In this document: positions 1 through 6,660 of the stretch, in pieces
Position numbering within the stretch: the first letter of the stretch is position 1
How the letters are laid out: each line of letters opens with the position of its first letter
Origin: a virus
IMG/VR virus record: IMGVR_UViG_3300046829_000045
Span: 1-27,234 of that record
DNA: 27,234 bases
Direction: 5' to 3' (one strand)
The notes under the pieces: generated by a model
Databases searched by the model: none
What the model was told of the DNA's origin: nothing
Seen by the model: only the letters and a program-made list of their open reading frames with translations
Program-made: the position numbers and the translations under genes

Positions 1-308
1 ACATGCTCGCCGTCAAGGTCAACGCGCTGTCGTCGCTCCGCTACGAGAACGAGGCAGGCGGCGAGCAGCTCCGCGCCGAGGTCGCCCTCTGGGAGCGCGC
101 CCTGGACCGCTGCGAGCGGTTCCTGACAGCCATGGCGCGGCTCAACATCGACGAGCGGCTGGCGAAGATCAGCGAGCAGCGCGCTGAGGTCATCATCACC
201 GTGTTCACGGTCGCCCTCGAGCGGGCAGGCGTCCAGGGCGAGCAACTCGACGCGGTGCTGACGGCGGCCGACGAGGAGTTCGCGCGGGCGGCGGGTGTCA
301 CACTGTGA
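1..308 (+). CDS. Probable small terminase subunit, C-terminal part (5' end outside window)
   Basis: The reading frame is open to the left edge, so the ATG at position 3 is probably internal and the gene is partial. About 101 residues are visible, strongly helical and charged. The stretch around GGEQLRAEVALWERALDRC followed by ARLNIDERLAKISEQRA resembles, from memory, the C-terminal region of small proteins found directly before the large terminase in Streptomyces-type phages. In such phages the small subunit recognises the packaging site and recruits the large subunit. The DNA-binding N-terminus cannot be seen, so the role rests on this resemblance and on the position next to the large terminase. 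It could also be an unrelated hypothetical protein. Confidence 0.55.
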   Translation, partial: MLAVKVNALSSLRYENEAGGEQLRAEVALWERALDRCERFLTAMARLNIDERLAKISEQRAEVIITVFTVALERAGVQGEQLDAVLTAADEEFARAAGVTL

Positions 309-415
309 GCATGATTCGCTTGTGGGACGGGACGGTCTCTGCCGTGCGCCGCAACCCGGGACTGCCTTTCGCGCTTGCCGTCGTCGTGAATCATGGTCGT
401 CTGGCTTGCGGTGAG

Positions 416-1882
416 ATGACCACTGCGCTTGACCGCCGCACCTTCGCCGCGGTCAGCACCCGCGCCCGCAAGCGCCGCGAGCCGCCGAAGACCGCCGTGC
501 AGTGGGCCGCCGACCACGGCATCCACTGGTGGTCAGCGCAGCGCGCCATCGCCGCCAGCGTCGAGCAGAACAGGCACACCGCCGTCCGGGCGGGCCACGG
601 CGTGGGCAAGAGCTACACCGCCGCCGGGCTCGCCGCATGGTGGGCGGACACCCACCCGGACGGCATCGTCGTGTCCACCGCGCCGACCAAGGACCAGGTC
701 CACGCGATCCTGTGGGAGGAGATCCGCAATCTCCACGGGCGCCTGAACCTGCCTGGCAGCATCGGGCTTGACGACAGGTGGCAGGTCGGCCGGCGGCTCG
801 TCGGCTTCGGCCGCAAGCCCCCCGACGCGGCCAAGGGCAGCGACTTCGACCCGTCCACGTTCCAGGGCATCCACCGCACCGGCGGCGTCCTGGTCATCCT
901 CGACGAGGCGGGCGGCCTGCCCGGCTGGCTGTGGACCGCCGCCGAGACGATCACCACCACGGGCAACAGCCGAATCCTGGCGATCGGCAACCCCGACAAC
1001 CCCGGCTCAAGGTTCGCGGAAGTGTGCGCGCCGTCCGCGAAGGGCTGGGCGCAGTACAAGATCAGCGTGTTCGACAGCCCGAACTTCACCGGCGAGAAGG
1101 TGGCGCCGGAGGTATCGGCCGCGCTGGTCACCCGGCAATGGGAGGCCGAGCGGCGCGACGACTGGGATGTAGACGACCCCCGGTACATCTCCAAGGCCCT
1201 CGCCGAGTTCCCGAAGGACCATCCGAACCAGGTCGTCCCGCTGGCCGCGCTGCTTGCCTGCAAGCTGGCCGAGCCGCGCCCGGCGTCCGAGCTGGCCCCG
1301 GTCGAGCTGGGCGTCGACGTTGGCGGCGGCGGTGACCTGACGGTGGTCCGCGAGCGCTGCGGGATGCGCGCCGGCCGCCGTTGGGCCGGCCGGACGCCGG
1401 AGCCGGAGCAGGCCGCCGCGCTGGTGAAGCGCGCCCTGGCCGAGACCCGTGCGACGTCGGTCAAGATTGACGCGATCGGCGTGGGCTGGGGACTGGCCAG
1501 CGACGTGCGGCGCATCATCCGCACCGAGCTGGACTGGGAGTGCGCGGTGTACCCCGTCACGGTGTCCAAGGAGGCGCACGACCCGAAGCGCTTCCACAAC
1601 CTCCGCTCGGAGCTGTGGTGGATGGCGCGGGAACTGTCGCAGCAGGGCGCATGGGACCTGTCGTGCGCGGAGGACATCGACACCGTGATAGCCGAGCTGG
1701 CCCTGCCGCGCTGGGATCCGGACCTGGCGGGCCGCGTCCAGGTCGAGGCGAAGGACGACATCAGGGCGCGCACCGGCGGCAAGTCACCCGACGACGCGGA
1801 CGCGCTGCTGCTGGCCTATTACGTGCCGCGGGATGCGCAGGGCGCGTACTGGCAGGCGCTGACCAGCGGGAGGCTGAGGTAG
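416..1882 (+). CDS. terL: Large terminase subunit (packaging ATPase/nuclease)
   Basis: This is the motor that pumps DNA into the prohead and cuts the concatemer. Numbering from ATG 416 (488 aa), a Walker A motif AGHGVGKS lies at residues 59-66 and a Walker B motif VILDE at about 160-164. The nuclease domain has the acidic GVDVGGGGD motif with Asp at about 301, a second acidic stretch KIDAIG, and a C-terminal DDADALLLAYY typical of RNase H-like terminase nucleases. The frame is open to a GTG at 305 that overlaps the upstream stop (525 aa). However, codons 308-415 end in A or T far more often than the rest of the gene, and MTTALDRRTF looks like a natural N-terminus, so I prefer ATG 416. The Shine-Dalgarno is weak for both starts. 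Confidence 0.93.
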   Translation: MTTALDRRTFAAVSTRARKRREPPKTAVQWAADHGIHWWSAQRAIAASVEQNRHTAVRAGHGVGKSYTAAGLAAWWADTHPDGIVVSTAPTKDQVHAILWEEIRNLHGRLNLPGSIGLDDRWQVGRRLVGFGRKPPDAAKGSDFDPSTFQGIHRTGGVLVILDEAGGLPGWLWTAAETITTTGNSRILAIGNPDNPGSRFAEVCAPSAKGWAQYKISVFDSPNFTGEKVAPEVSAALVTRQWEAERRDDWDVDDPRYISKALAEFPKDHPNQVVPLAALLACKLAEPRPASELAPVELGVDVGGGGDLTVVRERCGMRAGRRWAGRTPEPEQAAALVKRALAETRATSVKIDAIGVGWGLASDVRRIIRTELDWECAVYPVTVSKEAHDPKRFHNLRSELWWMARELSQQGAWDLSCAEDIDTVIAELALPRWDPDLAGRVQVEAKDDIRARTGGKSPDDADALLLAYYVPRDAQGAYWQALTSGRLR

Positions 1883-1932
1883 GCGCCGCGCGCCAGAAGA
1901 CTAAACCTCTACTTGAGCCTTACACTTCGGCC

Positions 1933-2382
1933 ATGAGCAACACGCGCCACGCCAGGCTGCCCGACGTCGCGCCGCCGCCCCCGTCGCCCGACGTCGCTGA
2001 GCACGGCATAGCCCAGGTCATCGGCCAGGCCGTGGCGCTGCACCTCGGCGAGCTGCTCGCCCAGCTGCTGCCCGCGATGCCCTGGCAGCCTGACTGCTTC
2101 TTCTGCCTGATCGGCGCCAAGAAGACCGTCCGCGATCATCAGGTGGCCATCGCCAACGCGCAGGCCGCAGGCGAGGAAATGCCCGCGCTCCCCGCCGCCC
2201 CGACGGTGAACCGGGCCGTCACGCAGGTCGTCGTCACGCAGCTGGTGCCGACTCCCGCCGGGATGGTGCCGTCTTCCGGTTCCGTGTGGGCGTGCTGGGA
2301 TCACCTGGAGCTGCCGTCCGAGCCTCCCCGGCAGTCCGGCCTCGTCGACGTCGCAGGCCGCCCGATCGCCGCACGGCGGTAG
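1933..2382 (+). CDS. Small CxxC-containing hypothetical protein
   Basis: A 149-residue protein between terminase and portal. The N-terminus is Pro-rich (PDVAPPPPSPD), followed by a helical segment (AQVIGQAVALHLGELLAQLL), a DCFFC cysteine pair near residue 55 and a WACWDH element near the C-terminus. The two cysteine-containing elements could bind a metal, but no known family is recognised. The same frame is open upstream into the terminase gene, but that part is an antiphase shadow, so ATG 1933 is taken as the start. No good Shine-Dalgarno precedes it. The gap at 1883-1932 is visibly more AT-rich than its surroundings. It ends three bases before the portal start, so it probably belongs to the head operon. 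Confidence 0.7.
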   Translation: MSNTRHARLPDVAPPPPSPDVAEHGIAQVIGQAVALHLGELLAQLLPAMPWQPDCFFCLIGAKKTVRDHQVAIANAQAAGEEMPALPAAPTVNRAVTQVVVTQLVPTPAGMVPSSGSVWACWDHLELPSEPPRQSGLVDVAGRPIAARR

Positions 2383-2385
2383 CGG

Positions 2386-4275
2386 GTGGCGAGCCGGGCA
2401 GCGCGCCGCAACCAGGCCAGGACGCCCGCTAAGCGCCCCCCGGCGAACCCTGGCGGCGTCAACCTCACCGGCGACCAGCTCACCGCCGTCCTCGCCGCCT
2501 CCCAGCGCGCCTCCGCCCTCGCGGCACCGCTGCCCCGCCCGCCGCAGTGGGCATCCGATCCGTTCGGCCCCGGCACCCCGCTCCGCCCGTCACCGATCAA
2601 CCGGCCCAACCCGCGCACCGGCCGCGCCGAGCCGCGCCTGTTCGAGCTGCCGATCAGCACGAACCTCAACGTCAACACCGCGCCGTTCGTGCCGTGGAAG
2701 ACCCTCAGTGACGCCGCGGACATGCCCTTGTTTCGCAAGTGCATCGAGCGCCGCAAGTCCGTGTGTGACCTGGACTTCGTCATCTCCGTCGACCCTAAGG
2801 CCGTCGCGAGGGAAGCAGCGCTCAGCGGCCAGCACGAGAAGGACGTCGAGGCCGCGCTGCGGGACAAGTACACCGCCGACATCGCCCGGTGCACCGACTG
2901 GCTGCAGGAGCCGGACCGGAAGAACGGCTACGACTGGGGCGCCTGGACGCGGCAGCTCATGGAAAACCGCCTGGTTTACGACGCCACCGTGGTGTACCCC
3001 AAGTACACGTTCGGCGGCGACGTCTTCGCCTTCGAGTCCATCGACGGGTCGACCATCAAGCCGCTGCTGGACGAGTCAGGCGGCCGCCCGCTGCCCCCCG
3101 CGCCGTTCGCCCAGCAGGTCCTGTACGGCTTCCCCCGCGGCGAGTTCGTCGCCGACACGGTCGACGTCGGCGGCAAGACGATGGTACCCGGCGGGATGAC
3201 CACCGACCAGCTGGCCTACGAGCGCACCATCATCCGCCCCAAGACCCCCTATGGGATGTCCGCCACCGAGATCGCGCTGCTCGACGGCATCCTGTGGATG
3301 CGCCGCATGGGCTGGCTGATGTCCGAGTACTCGCAGGGCGTGACGGGGGCGATGCTGGAGACGTCGGCTGAGGTCGACTGGGACGTGTTCCAGTGGGAGG
3401 ACTGGGTCGTCGCGCTGAACGACAAGCTCCGCGGTGACACCGCTGAGCGGCTGGCGTGGTCGCTGCTGCCGCCGGGGACGAAGGCGGTCATCCCGCCGGA
3501 GGTCGCCGAGCGGTACAAGCCGGAGATGGACTTGTTCCTCATCAAGCTGGTCGCCGGGGACTTCGGCCTGCCCGCCAGCGAGGTGGGGTTCACGGAGGCC
3601 GGGGCACTGGGAGCGTCGTTCCATGAGGGCGAGGAGGACATCCTCAACCGGCAGACGCGCCGCCCGGACGCTGACTGGCTGGGGCGGATCGCGACGCGGC
3701 TGATGGTGCGCCACAACCGGATGCCGCCGGTGCTGGCCGTGCAGGTGCTGGGCCTGGAGTCCGAGGATGAGGCGGCGGCGGACACGATCGCGGACACGCG
3801 GGTCCGCGGCGGCCGGATGACCCTCAACCAGGACAACGCGCGCCGCGGCGAGCCGCCGTATGACTTCGACGAGGCCGACATGCCGATGCTGATCACGAAC
3901 CGCGGCGTCGTGTTCCTCGAGGGAGCGTCGAAGCAGGGGCCGCCCGGCTCGCTGATCGGGCCGCCGCAGGCCCCGCCGCCGGGAGCGCCGCAGCCGGGCC
4001 AGGACGGCCAGCAGGACGGGAACGAGGGCCAGGACGATGAGGACGAGGATCCCGCGCAGAAGGCGCGGTTCTTCAGCGAGGCCGCCGAGCTGGAGGCGCT
4101 GAAGAACTGGCTCGGCAAGGCGCGCAACGCCGGCAAGACCTTCACGTGCCACACGCTCACGGCAGGCGACTGGCATGGCCCGGCGGATCCGCGGATCATC
4201 TTCAAGGCGGATGATGCGGCCCCAAAAGCGCTAAGCGGGACTGGCCCGGCTGGCAGAGGGACCGGGAGCTGGTGA
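2386..4275 (+). CDS. Portal protein
   Basis: A 629-residue protein in the canonical place after the large terminase. It forms the dodecameric vertex ring through which DNA enters and leaves the capsid. The central part is typical of actinophage portals: PYGMSATEIALLDGILWMRR, then EYSQGVTGAMLE, a DWDVFQWEDWV segment, an LPPGTKAVIPPEVAE stretch, and GEEDILNRQTRRPDADWLGR. The C-terminus is Pro/Gln/Asp-rich and probably flexible. The GTG start lies three bases after the preceding stop. The zero-frame C-terminus after residue 614 (ALSGTGPAGRGTGSW) looks artificial. A slippery CCCAAAA at 4221-4227 would shift translation by -1 into the MuF-like frame and give a fusion of about 917 residues (see separate feature). 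Confidence 0.9.
   Translation: MASRAARRNQARTPAKRPPANPGGVNLTGDQLTAVLAASQRASALAAPLPRPPQWASDPFGPGTPLRPSPINRPNPRTGRAEPRLFELPISTNLNVNTAPFVPWKTLSDAADMPLFRKCIERRKSVCDLDFVISVDPKAVAREAALSGQHEKDVEAALRDKYTADIARCTDWLQEPDRKNGYDWGAWTRQLMENRLVYDATVVYPKYTFGGDVFAFESIDGSTIKPLLDESGGRPLPPAPFAQQVLYGFPRGEFVADTVDVGGKTMVPGGMTTDQLAYERTIIRPKTPYGMSATEIALLDGILWMRRMGWLMSEYSQGVTGAMLETSAEVDWDVFQWEDWVVALNDKLRGDTAERLAWSLLPPGTKAVIPPEVAERYKPEMDLFLIKLVAGDFGLPASEVGFTEAGALGASFHEGEEDILNRQTRRPDADWLGRIATRLMVRHNRMPPVLAVQVLGLESEDEAAADTIADTRVRGGRMTLNQDNARRGEPPYDFDEADMPMLITNRGVVFLEGASKQGPPGSLIGPPQAPPPGAPQPGQDGQQDGNEGQDDEDEDPAQKARFFSEAAELEALKNWLGKARNAGKTFTCHTLTAGDWHGPADPRIIFKADDAAPKALSGTGPAGRGTGSW
4221..4251 (+). other. Putative -1 programmed frameshift site joining portal and MuF-like genes
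   Basis: The heptamer CCCAAAA (4221-4227) is read in the portal frame as C CCA AAA, which is the canonical X XXY YYZ phase. A -1 slip continues at 4227 as SAKRDWPGWQRDRELV and runs without a stop into the MuF-like gene. The -1 frame is open only from 4215, so the site sits inside a 60-base window shared by both frames. A six-base spacer is followed by a GC-rich stem: AGC/GGG at 4234-4239 pairs with CCC and GCT at 4245-4251, with one bulged G and a five-base loop. WPGWQRD in the shifted frame looks like real coding sequence. Inference from sequence only. Confidence 0.62.
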
Positions 4276-5138
4276 GCGTGTACGCGCCGCGGGTGCAGGC
4301 GGCCGTAGCCGGGGCGGTCGACGCTCAGAGGCTCGCTGAGGCGTGGCAGGCGCTGCACCCGAAGGACGTCACCAAGGGGACGGCAGCGACGGCCCCGTAC
4401 GAGGTAGGTCGCGGGAGTTCGCTTGAGTCCCCGGCCGGCCGGACCGGATCATCCCGCCGCGCCCGCACGCCGCTGCCTGCTGCCGAGGCTACCAAGGCGC
4501 TCAACCCGGTACTGTCGGCGTTCCTTAACCGCGCCCGCACGGCCATCACCGGCGCGCTCAGGGACGTCCTGGTCAAGCTGTGGACCGAGGCGTGGGTGCT
4601 CGGCAACCGCTCCGCGCTCGCCGCCGTGGACAGCCTGGACCCCGACTGGGGCGCCTGGACGCCTGGCGACTACGCCGCCGCTGACGCGATAGCCGGGCCG
4701 GGGCTGCGGCAGCTGCTGCAGGAGGCCGGGATCCGCATCAAGTCCATCACCGAAAGCCGCCTCGAGGAGCTGTCGGCGGTCCTTGAGGCGACGCTGCGCT
4801 CCGATGAGATCCGCCGGACGCCGGGCACGGAGCCGCTGCCGCCGTTCCTGTCCGTCGGCGACCTCGCGAAGCGGCTCGAGGCGGTGCTGGACAACCCGGA
4901 CCGCGCCGAGCTGGTCGCCCAGGCGGAGATCGCGCGGGCGCAGGCGACCGCGGCCAGGCAGGTGTACCTGGAGACGGGCCGCTCCGAGGTGGAGATCTCG
5001 ACGGCGGAAGACGACAAGGTGTGCCCGGTGTGCGATGCTGCCGCGAAGCTGGGCGCGCACCCGATCGGAGTGGCCCCGATGGTGCCGCTGCACCCGCGGT
5101 GCCGGTGCGCTGAGCTGCCCGTGCTGGAGCCGGCATGA
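4272..5138 (+). CDS. MuF-like minor head protein (SPP1 gp7 type)
   Basis: A minor head morphogenesis protein that usually binds the portal and is packed in low copy number in the capsid. The 288-residue product has a central helical region (KLWTEAWVLGNRSALAAVD, then GLRQLLQEAGIRIKSITE) and the hallmark C-terminal signature CPVC at about 251-254 followed by HPRCRC at about 274-279. Both are typical of the Mu F/SPP1 gp7 domain. GTG 4272 overlaps the portal stop as GTGA, with GGGAG three bases upstream, so independent initiation is possible. Coding-like sequence continues upstream in this frame to 4215, which suggests that much or all of the protein may instead be made as a -1 frameshift fusion to the portal. 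Confidence 0.88.
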   Translation: MSVYAPRVQAAVAGAVDAQRLAEAWQALHPKDVTKGTAATAPYEVGRGSSLESPAGRTGSSRRARTPLPAAEATKALNPVLSAFLNRARTAITGALRDVLVKLWTEAWVLGNRSALAAVDSLDPDWGAWTPGDYAAADAIAGPGLRQLLQEAGIRIKSITESRLEELSAVLEATLRSDEIRRTPGTEPLPPFLSVGDLAKRLEAVLDNPDRAELVAQAEIARAQATAARQVYLETGRSEVEISTAEDDKVCPVCDAAAKLGAHPIGVAPMVPLHPRCRCAELPVLEPA

Positions 5139-5461
5139 TCAGGCTCTGGCGGCGTCGCCCGCGCAACGTCATCAAGCCGCCCGCGCGCCAGTGGTTCCGG
5201 GACAAGGACGGCACCTACTACCGCAACTGCCCGCTGATCAGGTCCGAGCAAGACGAGGTCAGGGCATGGCCGACGGGCACCGCGCTGAAGTGGGCGATCG
5301 TCGAGGAGCTGAGCGCCGAGTGGTGGCGCACCTTCCACGCCGGCGTGCAGCGCAAGGCTGACCTTGACCCCGGTGACGTGGTTGTTACGCCCGCGCCGTT
5401 CCGCGAGGCGTACCCGCGCCACCCGGGGCTGTGGGCGCTCGACGAGCCGGAGTCGGCATGA
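5135..5461 (+). CDS. Hypothetical protein in head operon
   Basis: A 108-residue soluble protein with a basic N-terminus (MIRLWRRRPRN) and a Trp/Tyr-rich body (WFRDKDGTYYRNC, EEWWRTFH-like region). The start overlaps the MuF-like stop as ATGA and its own stop overlaps the next start as ATGA, so it is translationally coupled on both sides. Third positions are GC-rich, as expected for a real gene here. I do not recognise a family. Its place between the MuF-like gene and the prohead protease suggests an accessory head or morphogenesis role, but this is only inference. Confidence 0.7.
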   Translation: MIRLWRRRPRNVIKPPARQWFRDKDGTYYRNCPLIRSEQDEVRAWPTGTALKWAIVEELSAEWWRTFHAGVQRKADLDPGDVVVTPAPFREAYPRHPGLWALDEPESA

Positions 5462-5730
5462 TCGGCCAGCACCTGCACGCGCTGTGGAACGACCTGTGGC
5501 CGAACACGGTGGCGCCGTCGGCGTGGACGCTGGTCGCTGTCGTCGTCAGCCACGTCAGGGCGGCGCGGCAGCGGCAGCGGCATCACGAGGACATGAAACG
5601 GCACGTCACGAACGCGGCAGGAGGCGCCGATGCAGGGGCCAGGTTACGCGCTAGGCCAGTTCCTGGCCGGGCACGGCGCGCACGTCACGATCCACAAGAC
5701 GACGTACATCCACGAGGCGCGCCCCGGTGA
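5458..5730 (+). CDS. Small hypothetical protein with hydrophobic segment
   Basis: A 90-residue product starting at an ATGA overlap with the upstream gene. The first 60 residues look genuine: a hydrophobic stretch near residues 17-30 (APSAWTLVAVVVSHV) followed by a basic, His-rich helix (RQRQRHHEDMKRHVTNA), consistent with a small membrane-anchored or helical protein. After position 5630 the frame overlaps the next gene by 100 bases and turns into Arg/Pro-rich sequence with poor third-position GC. The original stop may therefore have been lost, or the true product may be shorter. No family recognised. Confidence 0.5.
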   Translation: MIGQHLHALWNDLWPNTVAPSAWTLVAVVVSHVRAARQRQRHHEDMKRHVTNAAGGADAGARLRARPVPGRARRARHDPQDDVHPRGAPR

Positions 5731-5830
5731 CCGCCCCGCCGGCGAGGCCATCATCAGCGAGCACGTCACTGCCACGCTCCCCGACGGCACTCAGGTCGGC
5801 ATGGACGTCCGGTTTGAGGAGGATGCGTGA
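5630..5830 (+). CDS. Small hypothetical protein
   Basis: A 66-residue acidic protein preceded by an excellent Shine-Dalgarno, AGGAGG, six bases before ATG 5630, which fixes the start. The C-terminal half (EHVTATLPDGTQVGMDVRFEEDA) looks like a small beta-rich domain. Third codon positions are strongly GC-biased, so this frame rather than the overlapping upstream one is the coding frame at 5630-5730. It ends in an overlap with the next GTG start. No family recognised; probably translationally coupled to its neighbours in the head operon. Confidence 0.72.
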   Translation: MQGPGYALGQFLAGHGAHVTIHKTTYIHEARPGDRPAGEAIISEHVTATLPDGTQVGMDVRFEEDA

Positions 5831-6108
5831 AGATCGTCTACATCAGCATCGGCAACAGCGACGACAAGCTCTCGCAGGCCGAATGGTCCACGTTCGCCCA
5901 GCGGGTAAGCATCACGGTGCGCGCCCGCGCCTCAGCCGTCCACGGCGAGTGGCACTCCCTGCCGAACAGCGAATGGCAGAACATGTGCATCTGCGCAGAG
6001 TTCAGCGATCCCGACGTGCCCTGCATCCGCGACGAGCTCGCGGCGCTGCGGAAGGCGTGGAAGCAGGACTCCGTAGCGTGGGCCGTAGCGGAAACGGAGT
6101 TCATCTGA
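5827..6108 (+). CDS. Conserved hypothetical protein (MKIVYISIGNSDDKLSQ type)
   Basis: A 93-residue protein starting with GTG in a GTGA overlap, with GAGGAGGA just upstream. The N-terminus MKIVYISIGNSDDKLSQ and the C-terminal KQDSVAWAVAETEF resemble a small hypothetical protein that I recall from Streptomyces genomes and mobile elements. The alternating beta-alpha look suggests a compact globular protein. It has no obvious structural role, so it may be cargo (a morphon-type gene) within the head operon. It ends in an ATGA overlap with the prohead protease gene. Function unknown. Confidence 0.75.
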   Translation: MKIVYISIGNSDDKLSQAEWSTFAQRVSITVRARASAVHGEWHSLPNSEWQNMCICAEFSDPDVPCIRDELAALRKAWKQDSVAWAVAETEFI

Positions 6109-6659
6109 TGGGAAAGCTGCACCTGCCTGACGGTGCCGTCTACGACGCTGGCGACGGCCAGCATGCGGCCAAGGGCGCGGCGACATGGGACCGCGAGACC
6201 ACCTGGACGCGCATGGTGAAAGCCGAGGAAGCACGGCGGTACACGCTGCACGTCGTCTACCCCGCCGACAAGGCGGACATCGGCCGCGCGCTCGACGGCC
6301 ACCGCGACTTCGCTTCCAAGGCCGTCGTGCAGGAGGCCGCCTGGAACTGGATGCGGAACTACCGCAAGGTCGGCGCGTTCCACACGCCGGAGCAGGCCGC
6401 CGCGGCAGGCGGCGTGCTCCTGCAGGAGGGCGCGGCCGAGCCGGTCGAGTCCTACATCTACCCGGGACCCGACTGGACGCTGAAGGCCGTCGACGGCTCT
6501 GAGCAGGTCATCAAGTCGGGAGACTGGCTGGCCGGCTTCATCTGGGAGCCTGAGCCCTGGAAGCTCATCCTGGCCGGCAGGATCGGCGGCGTGTCCGTCG
6601 AGGGCGGGGCGAGGCGGCGCAAGCCGTCGCCGGATGCAATCGCGAACCTGAGGAACTGA
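6108..6659 (+). CDS. XkdF-like prohead protease
   Basis: A 183-residue protein resembling the XkdF-type serine protease family (Peptidase_S78_2), which cleaves scaffold and capsid during prohead maturation. Recognisable elements in order are the opening strand TLHVVYPADKADIGRAL, the helix EAAWNWMRNYRKVG, a candidate catalytic His in GAFHT (H92), a candidate catalytic Ser in VESYIYP (S115), the DWTLKAVDG strand, and the closing GDWLAGFIWEPEPWKLILAG followed by GVSVEG. The length is normal for the family. The frame is open far upstream, but that is shadow; ATG 6108 overlaps the previous stop as ATGA. It lies directly before a scaffold-like gene and the major capsid gene, which fits the function. 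Confidence 0.8.
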   Translation: MGKLHLPDGAVYDAGDGQHAAKGAATWDRETTWTRMVKAEEARRYTLHVVYPADKADIGRALDGHRDFASKAVVQEAAWNWMRNYRKVGAFHTPEQAAAAGGVLLQEGAAEPVESYIYPGPDWTLKAVDGSEQVIKSGDWLAGFIWEPEPWKLILAGRIGGVSVEGGARRRKPSPDAIANLRN

Positions 6660-6660
6660 C

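Noticed and set aside
1540-1932. Upstream extension of the 1933 gene into terminase
   Set aside because: Shadow of the terminase gene; the protein-like sequence starts only at ATG 1933.
613-4358. Long minus-strand open frames opposite terminase and portal (613-1782, 3076-4176, 3249-4358)
   Set aside because: Ser/Arg/Pro-rich shadow sequences with no family signature, fully opposite well-supported genes.
5727-6107. Upstream extension of the prohead protease frame
   Set aside because: Arg/His-rich and out of phase with the real genes at 5630 and 5827; the ATGA overlap at 6108 gives the better start.
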